Shown here one piece after another: positions 1 through 6,892 of a DNA stretch of 12,463 nt. The first letter of the stretch is position 1; each line of letters starts with the position of its first letter. Source of the DNA: Oscillospiraceae bacterium (lineage in GTDB: Bacteria; Bacillota; Clostridia; Oscillospirales; Oscillospiraceae). The stretch lies in the NCBI GenBank assembly GCA_016293265.1, contig JAEDEN010000051.1, positions 1 to 12,463 on the forward strand. The letters run 5' to 3'. A program made the translations under genes and the position numbers. Under the pieces are notes generated by a model, which made no database searches, was not told the origin of the DNA, and saw only the letters and a list, made by a program, of their open reading frames with translations.

Positions 1-1190
1 CGGACGATGGGCACCGTGCCGTAGCGCATGGCGATCATCTGGCTCAGGCCGCAGGGCTCGCTCTTGGAGGGCATCAGGAACAGGTCCGCGCCGGCGTAGA
101 TGGCCATGGACAGCGCCTCGTTATAGTCCAGGCGCACGGCCATGCGGCCGCGGTACTGCTGGGCGGCCCAGTCGAAGAACTCCTCGAACTTCCGGTCGCC
201 CTTGCCAAGGACTACCATCTGCAGCGGGAGCTCCATCATATCATGGAGCACCTCGCAAATCAAGTCCAAACCCTTGTGGGAGACCAGGCGGCTGACGATG
301 GCCACAATGGGGACGTTGGGATCCTCCCGCAGGCCCATCATCCGCTGGAGGTTGGCCTTGTTCTCGGCCTTTCCGGACATATCGTCCACGGAATAGTTCT
401 TTGCGATGCGGCTGTCGGTGGCGGGATCGTAGAGCTTCATGTCGATGCCGTTGAGCACACCGCTGAGCTTATAGTCGCACTGGCTCATGATCCCCTCCAG
501 CCGGTGGGCAAAATAGGCCAGCTTCAATTCACTTGCATAGGTGGGAGAGACGGCGTTGATGGCGTCAGCGCACAGAATAGCGCCTTTCAGGAGGTTCACG
601 TCTCCGTCCATCATGATGGTGCCGTCGGCGGCCCAGCCGTAATTCAGGCCGAAGATGTTGCCCAGGGCGTCTGTGCCGCAGCGGCCCTGATACTCAATGT
701 TGTGGATGGTGAGGACGGTCTTGATGGAGCGGAAATAATCCTCCCGCACACCGTCGTCCTTCAGGTAGATGGGGATCAGGGCAGTCTGCCAGTCGTTGCA
801 ATGGATCACGTCAGGCCAGAACTTCAGGTGGTGCAGCATACGCACCACGGCCCGGGAGAAGAAGGCGAAACGCTCATTGTCGTCGTCGTAGCCGTAGAGG
901 TCGGGGCGGCTGAAGTACTGCTCGTTATCCACGAAGTACCAAGTGACGCCGTCCTTTTCCACGGAGAACAGTCCACAGTAGCAATGGCGCCAGCCCAGAT
1001 CCACGAAGTCAAAGCACTCAAAGCGGAGCTGGTCCCCAAACTGGTCCCGGACCCGGCGGTAAAGGGGCAGGATGACGGCCACTTCCGCGTTCTGCTGGGC
1101 CAGGGCGGGGGGCAAAGAGCCGGCAACGTCCGCAAGACCACCGGTCTTGCAGAAGGGCACGGCCTCGCTGGTGGCATATAAGATTTTCAT
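1..1190 (-). CDS. glgA: Glycogen synthase GlgA (ADP-glucose type), 3' end cut by window edge
   Basis: Transfers glucose from ADP-glucose to the non-reducing end of a growing alpha-1,4-glucan in the cytoplasm. Seen: 396 residues of a family usually near 480, so roughly the last 80 are outside the window. The N-terminal Rossmann half carries the ADP-glucose motif KTGGLADV (K15 to V22), then HCNDWQTAL (130-138) and TIHNIEYQG (161-169). The second half has VLNGID (245-250), SRLVSHKGLDL (300-310) and the GT-B signature SEPCGLSQ (377-384) with the conserved E378. This layout is GT5 glycogen synthase. The start is the ATG at 1190, preceded by AAAAGGAGA 6-7 nt upstream. It is the last visible gene of the glgBCDA operon but sits 179 bp beyond glgD, unlike the overlapping genes before it, and that gap contains two hairpins. 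Identification is certain; the C-terminus cannot be judged. Confidence 0.96.
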   Translation of the reverse strand, partial: MKILYATSEAVPFCKTGGLADVAGSLPPALAQQNAEVAVILPLYRRVRDQFGDQLRFECFDFVDLGWRHCYCGLFSVEKDGVTWYFVDNEQYFSRPDLYGYDDDNERFAFFSRAVVRMLHHLKFWPDVIHCNDWQTALIPIYLKDDGVREDYFRSIKTVLTIHNIEYQGRCGTDALGNIFGLNYGWAADGTIMMDGDVNLLKGAILCADAINAVSPTYASELKLAYFAHRLEGIMSQCDYKLSGVLNGIDMKLYDPATDSRIAKNYSVDDMSGKAENKANLQRMMGLREDPNVPIVAIVSRLVSHKGLDLICEVLHDMMELPLQMVVLGKGDRKFEEFFDWAAQQYRGRMAVRLDYNEALSMAIYAGADLFLMPSKSEPCGLSQMIAMRYGTVPIV

Positions 1191-1229
1191 AAGCTGTCTC
1201 CTTTTCAGATGATGAGGAGCGGTTCCTCC

Positions 1230-1246
1230 CCGCCGCGGCACGGCGG
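1230..1246 (-). other. GC-rich hairpin in the glgD-glgA gap
   Basis: CCGCCG and CGGCGG flank a 5-nt loop, about 40 nt before the glgA start codon. The flanking bases (GGCTC on one side, GAGGAACC on the other) extend it imperfectly. There is no T-tract, so it is unlikely to be a terminator. It lies in the leader in front of the glgA ribosome site, so a role in mRNA stability or translation is possible but unproven. Confidence 0.4.
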
Positions 1247-1339
1247 AGCCTTCCACTGCACGGCAAAAACCGACGCCATACGACCGCCCCGTTTTCCATT
1301 TTTGGAACTTTTCAGAGGTAAGTAAAGGTTTAACAAACG

Positions 1340-1363
1340 GAAGGGGGAGAAAACTCCCCCTTC
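1340..1363 (-). terminator. Perfect hairpin just after glgD; weak terminator or processing site
   Basis: Two perfectly complementary 10-nt arms (GAAGGGGGAG and CTCCCCCTTC) enclose a 4-nt loop, starting 6 nt after the glgD stop codon. On the operon strand the hairpin is followed by CGTTTGTTAAAC, not a proper run of T, so full intrinsic termination is doubtful. Its position suggests partial termination, protection of the glgBCD message 3' end, or a processing point that sets glgA levels apart from glgBCD. Structure is seen; function is inferred. Confidence 0.5.
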
Positions 1364-1369
1364 ACAATA

Positions 1370-2478
1370 TCATATCTTACTGCCTTTCGCAAGAACAATC
1401 GGATAAGTTGCGTGGCCCATAAGGGTACGATTTGCTTGAATCTCCACAAATTTATCCGCGATGATGTGGGCAAGGCTGGCTCCCTGGCCCACCACAGTCT
1501 CCTTAAAGAGGATACAGTTGCGCACCGTGGCGCCTTTTTCCACCACCACGCCGGGGAACAGGATGGAATTCTCCACCACGCCCTCCACGCGGCAGCCGTC
1601 CGCCAGCAGGGAGTTGACGCAGCAGGCGTCGGGGCCGATGTAGGTGGAGGACTTCTCCGTGTCCTTGGCGCGGATGGGACGCTCGGGAGTGAAGAGTTCC
1701 GCACGGATGGCGGGGTCAAGGAGCTGCATGGAGCGGTCATAGTACTCCTGGACGGAGTGGATCTGGGCGGCGAAGCCCTCCCAGATGTAGGCCCGCAGGT
1801 TCAGGGAATCCTTTTTGGCGCGCAGAACATCCCGGCGGAAGCTGAACAGGTCCTTGGCGTTGCACTCATCCACCAGGTCCTTCAAAAGTGCGGTGGAAAG
1901 GATGTACACATCCAAGCCGCGGTAGCCTCTGGGGGTGTTGAGCTGATAGAGCACATCGGTGATGCGGCCATCGGCGTTCTTTTCAAAGTAGCTGCCGCTG
2001 TCGGTACGGAAGCTGTCGTTGCCGCAGACCACGGTGATGTCCGCACCGGAGGCGATGTGGGTCTCATAGATATCCTTCAGGGGAAGGTTGGCCACCAGGT
2101 CGCCATCCATCAGGGCCACATAGTCCTGGCGGATCGTATCCAGATAGGAGCGGACGCCCTGGAGGGCTTCCATCTTGCCCCGGAAGGGCAGGGTGCCCCA
2201 ATCCTTCTGATAGTTGAAGGGAGGCAGGATCTTGAGGCCGCCGCGCTTGCGGGAGAGGTCCCAATCCTTGCCGGTGCCCAGGTGGTCCAGCAGGCTCTGA
2301 TACTGGCCATGGAGCACCACGCCCACGTCCGTGGCGCCGGCGTTCATCAGGTTGGAGAGGGCAAAATCAACGGCGCGGTAACGGCCGCCCACAGGGACGG
2401 ACGCGCTGGAGCGGATCTCGCCCAGTTCACGCAGGTCGTTGCGTCTTTCGTAAGAGAAAATGATTCCGTGAAGACCTT

Positions 2479-2482
<4 letters not shown>
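1370..2482 (-). CDS. glgD: GlgD, non-catalytic subunit of glucose-1-phosphate adenylyltransferase
   Basis: A 370-residue GlgC paralogue that in Firmicutes pairs with GlgC and raises its activity. Seen: the nucleotidyltransferase fold is recognisable from VPVGGRYRAVDFALSN (29-44) and LKILPPF (83-89), with a left-handed beta-helix tail of hexapeptide-like repeats (about 280-350, for example VENSILFPGVVVEKGATV). The substrate-binding glycine loop AGGxGxRL of GlgC is gone, replaced by FSYERRNDLREL, and the FDGYWKDVGT segment is missing. This is the normal GlgD pattern and argues against independent catalysis. DGD (126-128) remains. Length matches the family. The start ATG overlaps the glgC stop as ATGA, so translation is probably coupled and the two subunits made in similar amounts. 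A hairpin follows the stop. Confidence 0.95.
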
Positions 2483-3686
<1,204 letters not shown>

Positions 3687-3690
<4 letters not shown>

Positions 3691-5606
3691 TTGGTTTCCA
3701 GCTCCTTTGCCTGTTTTTTACGCCGGGGAAGTTTGCCTTCGCCCCGCAGGAACACTGCGCCGAAGGCCGGAATACGAATGGATACGGAATAGTCCTTGCC
3801 GTGGGCCGGACGCTCCTCCACCTCCACCGGCTCGGTGTCGGAGAAGCCGCGGCCGCCGTAGGCGGGCTCGTCCGTGGAGAAGGCGGGCACATACCGCCGG
3901 TGATTGGGAGTGCCCACCCGGTAGCCCTCATAATCATTGGGCGAGAAGTTCACCGCGCACATCAGGTCGCGGCCCTTCTTGTCCTTGCGGAGGAACACCA
4001 CCACATTGTCCCGGTTGTCGTCGGGCACCAGCCACTCAAAGCCGTCCCAACTGAAGTCGATCTCCCAAAGGGCCTTCTCCTTTTTATAGAAGGCGTTGAT
4101 GTCCCGGAAGAACCGGTGGATCTGGCGGCATTCCTCGTTCTGGTCCAGCAGATACCAGTCCAGGCTCTGATTGAAATTCCACTCATGCCACTGGCCCAGC
4201 TCCGGTCCCATAAACAGCAGCTTCTTGCCGGGATGGGCCATGATGTATGCATAAAAGCCCCTTGTGGAGCGCAGTTGGTTTTTGTAGTCGCCGGGCATCT
4301 TGCCCACCACGGAGCCCTTCATGTGCACCACCTCGTCATGGGAGATGGGCAGGACGAAATTCTCCGAGAAGGCGTACATCAGCGAGAAGGTGATGTCCTT
4401 GTGGTGGAACTGGCGGAACCAGGGGTCCATCTTCAGATAGTGGCAGATATCGTTCATCCAGCCCATGTTCCACTTGAGGTTGAAGCCCAGGCCGCCGCTG
4501 GAAACAGGCCCCGTCACCATGGGATAGGCGGTGGACTCCTCCGCCACCATCATGGTATGGGGGTCAATCTTGAAGGCCATGGAGTTGAGCTCCTTGATGA
4601 ATGCGATGGCCTCCAGATTCTCACGGCCGCCGTACTGGTTGGGCGTCCAGGCGCCCCCCTCCCGGCCGTAATCCAGATACAGCATGGAAGCCACGGCGTC
4701 CACACGAAGGCCGTCGATGTGGTATTCCTCCAGCCAGTAGCGGGCGGAGGAGAGCAGGAAGCTCTTCACCTCCGGCCGGCCGTAGTCAAAAACCCGGGTG
4801 CCCCAGCCGGCGTTTTCCCGCTTGTTGGGGTCGCTGTACTCATAGCAGCAGGTGCCATCGAACTCGTAAAGGCCCTGGGCGTCCTTGCAGAAGTGGGCGG
4901 GCACCCAGTCCAGGATCACAGCGATGCCGTTTTTATGCATATGGTTAACAAACCACATAAAGTCCTTGGGCTTGCCGTACCGGGAGGTGGGTGCGAAATA
5001 GCCGGTGCACTGGTAGCCCCAGGAGGCGTCCAGGGGATGCTCCGTCACCGGCATCAGCTCAATGGCGGTATAGCCCATCTCCTTGACGTAGGCGGCCAGC
5101 TCCACCGCCAGGGTCTTATAGTCAAGGAAGCCTCCGTCCTCCCGGCGGCGCCAGGAGCCAAGATGTACCTCATAGATGTTCAGGGCCGAATCATAGACCT
5201 GGTTCTTTGCCTTTCTCTTTTGAAAGGCGCTGTCGCTCCAGCGGAAGCCCGAGATGTCGCAGAGCTTGCTGGCGGTGCCGGGACGGGTCTCGGCATGGAA
5301 GCCATAGGGGTCGGCCTTGAGCCGCGTAACGCCGTCCGCTCCCCGGATGGCCAGCTTGTAGGCCGTGAACTCCTCCAGGCCGGGGATGAACCCCTCCCAA
5401 ATCTGACCCTCCCGGGAAAGAGGATTGACCCCTTCCTTCCAGCTATTGAAATCGCCCACCACGCTGACTGCCTGTGCGTTGGGGGCCCAGACCCGGAAGC
5501 GCCAGCCCTGTTTCTTCTCCTGCTCTTCGGGATGTGCGCCAAACCAAAGCCAGCCGTCCGTCAACGTACCGGCATGGAAATGCCAGAGCCGATCATTATT
5601 TGCCAT
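3687..5606 (-). CDS. glgB: 1,4-alpha-glucan branching enzyme GlgB (GH13)
   Basis: Cuts an alpha-1,4-glucan chain and rejoins it by an alpha-1,6 bond, branching glycogen. Seen, in the 639-residue form: an N-terminal CBM48 module (about 30-110, with FRVWAPNAQAVSVVGDFNSW); the GH13 barrel with DWVPAHF (region I), GLRVDAVASMLYLDY with nucleophile D303, VAEESTAYP with acid/base E356, and LPISHDEVVH with D424; and a C-terminal beta domain. There is no extra N1 module, so it is the shorter, Bacillus-like form. A start 15 nt upstream (5621) is in frame, but AGAGGAG sits 5 nt before the ATG at 5606 and nothing comparable serves 5621. It is the first gene of the operon, with a sigma-A promoter at 5698-5726, and overlaps glgC by ATGA. 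The basic tail (KLPRRKKQAKELETK) is probably unstructured. Confidence 0.96.
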
Positions 5607-5611
5607 GTGAA

Positions 5612-5618
5612 CTCCTCT
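5612..5618 (-). promoter_or_regulatory. Ribosome binding site deciding the glgB start
   Basis: AGAGGAG ends 5 nt before the ATG at 5606. It overlaps codons 2-4 of the longer in-frame reading from 5621, so the shorter start is preferred. Confidence 0.8.
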
Positions 5619-5624
5619 CATTGT

Positions 5625-5644
5625 TTTCCCCCGGCCGGGGGAAA
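5625..5644 (-). repeat. Perfect 20-bp palindrome in the glgB leader
   Basis: TTTCCCCC, GGCC and GGGGGAAA form an exact inverted repeat. As RNA it would be an 8-bp, G/C-dominated stem with a 4-nt loop, ending about 6 nt before the glgB Shine-Dalgarno. It lies inside the transcript predicted from the promoter at 5698-5726. It could be a stabilising 5' hairpin, a translational control element, or a binding site for a dimeric repressor. No T-tract follows it, so it is not a terminator. Confidence 0.6.
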
Positions 5645-5653
5645 GGTATCTCC

Positions 5654-5667
5654 TTGATCGTTGATCG
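5654..5667 (-). repeat. Tandem 7-bp direct repeat in the glgB leader
   Basis: Two adjacent copies of TTGATCG (plus-strand reading) lie between the predicted glgB transcription start and the leader palindrome. Short enough to be chance, but it sits in the regulatory stretch. Confidence 0.35.
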
Positions 5668-5697
5668 TTTCACTTTTTTTATCATATTATTAGGTCT

Positions 5698-5726
5698 ATT
5701 ATACTTCTTGATAAAATTATCGTCAA
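5698..5726 (-). promoter_or_regulatory. Sigma-A promoter of the glgBCDA operon
   Basis: On the minus strand, TTGACG (5726-5721) and TATAAT (5703-5698) are separated by exactly 17 bp in an AT-rich stretch: 11 of 12 consensus bases. Transcription would start near 5691, leaving a leader of about 85 nt before the glgB ATG at 5606. It is the only strong promoter found for the operon. Confidence 0.9.
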
Positions 5727-5758
5727 GGACACCTCCTGTCGAAAAAAGGGGAGTCCTT
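5725..5758. promoter_or_regulatory. Inverted repeat overlapping the glgB -35 region; possible operator
   Basis: AAGGAC (5725-5730) and GTCCTT (5753-5758) are complementary 6-nt arms, extended after one mismatch by CCTCC facing GGGG. The proximal arm overlaps the last two bases of the -35 box of the glgB promoter. Such placement fits an operator for a transcription factor, but no family-specific consensus was recognised. Confidence 0.35.
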
Positions 5759-5880
5759 TTGTCATATTCAACTATATTTCTCCTCCAAAAACCTTTTCTT
5801 TTTAGTGAACTTATGTAATTTTGCACAAATCATGTTTGAATTTTACAAGACGGGAAACTATGCTTTTTTCCCTCCGCCTA

Positions 5881-5909
5881 TTGAATTCCCATACATTTCC
5901 TGCTAAAAT
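5881..5909 (+). promoter_or_regulatory. Sigma-A promoter of the TSUP permease gene
   Basis: TTGAAT (5881-5886), a 17-bp spacer and TAAAAT (5904-5909): 9 of 12 consensus bases. The predicted start near 5916 leaves a short leader of about 24 nt containing GGAGG (5926-5930). Confidence 0.75.
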
Positions 5910-5939
5910 GGGCAAAACTTTTCCTGGAGGCATGGCAAT

Positions 5940-6764
5940 ATGCTGGAAATTCTTCTCACCCCCCTCACCGAATGGACCGTGAACGGCATCGCACTGTGGG
6001 TCGTTCTTCTCTGCTGCGTGGGCGTATTCATCGCGTCCTTCATCGACGCCATCGGCGGCGGTGGCGGCATCATCTCCGTTCCGGTCTATCTGATGGCCTT
6101 CTCCGGCCTTCCTACTTACTATGTCCTGGGCACCAACAAGGTCTCCTCCACCATTGGGACCTTTTTCTCCACCGCCCGGTTCGTAAAGGGCGGCTTTGTG
6201 GACTGGAAGCTGTGTCTGCCCGGAGTGGTCCTGGCCATTGTGGGCTCCACCGGCGGCACATGGCTCCAGCACCACACGCCGGACATCATTTTGAAATACA
6301 CCCTGCTGGTGGTTTTGCCGGTGGTTGCCGTCATCACCCTGCGGGGCCGGGCCTGGCCCGATGAGCCCGGGGACATCGACCCCAGAAAGCGCGCCATCAT
6401 CGTCTGGTGCTCGGCCCTGGCGGTGGGCGTGTACGACGGCTACTACGGCCCCGGCACCGGCACCTTCCTCATGATCGCCTTCATCCGCCTGGCCAAGATG
6501 GACACCCGCCACGCCGCGGGCTGCACGAAAGTCCTCAACCTCTCCTCCAACGTGGGAAGCCTGTGCTCCGTTCTCCTGTCCGGGTATGTGTGCCTGGGAG
6601 TGGGCCTCATCTGCTCCGCCGCCTCCGTCCTGGGCCACTATCTGGGCGCGGGGCTTGCCATCAAAAATGGCAGCAAGCTGGTCCGCCCCATGGTGGTGCT
6701 GGTGCTCATCCTTCTGGCCTGTAAGGTGGGCAGTGAGATCCTGTTCCCCGAATTCTGGGCCTGA
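5940..6764 (+). CDS. TSUP (TauE/SafE, DUF81) family membrane permease
   Basis: A 274-residue integral membrane protein of the 4-toluene sulfonate uptake permease family; members move sulfite, sulfonates, sulfoacetate or related organic anions, and some export sulfur compounds. Seen: about eight hydrophobic segments (around 16-36, 43-56, 92-108, 118-134, 152-168, 205-217, 219-241, 249-266) and the two-halved layout of the family. The first half has GGGGGIISVP (39-48) followed by LGTNKVSSTIGTFFS (63-77); the second has GYYGPGTGTFL (167-177) followed by GCTKVLNLSSN (194-204). GGAGG lies 9 nt before the ATG; another ATG at 5932 is out of frame. It has its own promoter and a strong terminator, so it is a single-gene unit. 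No sulfur-metabolism gene is adjacent, so the substrate cannot be named. Confidence 0.9.
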   Translation: MLEILLTPLTEWTVNGIALWVVLLCCVGVFIASFIDAIGGGGGIISVPVYLMAFSGLPTYYVLGTNKVSSTIGTFFSTARFVKGGFVDWKLCLPGVVLAIVGSTGGTWLQHHTPDIILKYTLLVVLPVVAVITLRGRAWPDEPGDIDPRKRAIIVWCSALAVGVYDGYYGPGTGTFLMIAFIRLAKMDTRHAAGCTKVLNLSSNVGSLCSVLLSGYVCLGVGLICSAASVLGHYLGAGLAIKNGSKLVRPMVVLVLILLACKVGSEILFPEFWA

Positions 6765-6776
6765 GGGCCATCCGGT

Positions 6777-6823
6777 GCGCCTCAGCCTGCTGTTTTCCGG
6801 CAGGCTGAGGCGCCGCTTTTTTT
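6777..6823 (+). terminator. Intrinsic terminator after the TSUP permease gene
   Basis: Two perfectly complementary 14-nt arms (GCGCCTCAGCCTGC and its reverse complement) around a 9-nt loop, then CGC and seven T. It begins 12 nt after the stop codon and insulates the next gene. Confidence 0.95.
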
Positions 6824-6846
6824 ATCTGTGCAAACCGCCCGCAGCA

Positions 6847-6855
6847 TGTTATAAT
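6847..6855 (+). promoter_or_regulatory. Extended -10 promoter of the coiled-coil ATPase gene
   Basis: TG-T-TATAAT, a perfect -10 box with the TGn extension. The matching -35 position (TGTGCA at 17-bp spacing) is poor, as is usual for extended -10 promoters. The predicted start is near 6862. An in-frame ATG at 6854 overlaps the -10 box and so cannot be in the transcript, which supports the TTG start at 6893. Confidence 0.75.
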
Positions 6856-6879
6856 GGCAAAAAACCGATTCTGCACCAA

Positions 6880-6888
6880 AGAGGTGAT
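6880..6888 (+). promoter_or_regulatory. Ribosome binding site deciding a TTG start
   Basis: AGAGGTGAT closely matches the anti-Shine-Dalgarno complement. GAGGTG ends 6 nt before the TTG at 6893. The ATG at 6908 is about 21 nt away and would be poorly served. Confidence 0.75.
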
Positions 6889-6892
6889 TTCT

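Larger units (their letters stand above)
5607..5939. other. Divergent, AT-rich regulatory region between glgB and the TSUP permease
   Basis: About 330 bp without a convincing gene, clearly richer in A/T than the surrounding coding DNA. It holds the two back-to-back sigma-A promoters, the glgB leader palindrome, the -35 inverted repeat, and a 6-bp inverted repeat (GGGAAA 5852-5857 / TTTCCC 5867-5872) just upstream of the permease -35 box. A/T runs between the promoters could act as UP elements. Small open frames inside it lack support, apart from the questionable one reported among the findings. Confidence 0.8.

Noticed and set aside
1260..1345. Separate promoter for glgA (TTTACT, 17 bp, AAAAAT)
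   Set aside because: Both boxes match the consensus poorly. It is too weak to annotate, although a conditional promoter cannot be excluded.
5660..5680. Possible CcpA (cre) site near GTGAAACGATCAACG in the glgB leader
   Set aside because: The central spacing and symmetric half-sites do not fit the cre consensus.
5596..5826. A 76-codon minus-strand frame before glgB
   Set aside because: It starts with GTG and no ribosome site, runs through the strong glg promoter and palindrome, and overlaps the glgB start.
5811..6638. A 275-codon minus-strand frame antisense to the TSUP gene
   Set aside because: Composition is Gly/Asp/His-rich shadow coding. The plus-strand frame is a clear membrane permease with its own promoter, ribosome site and terminator.
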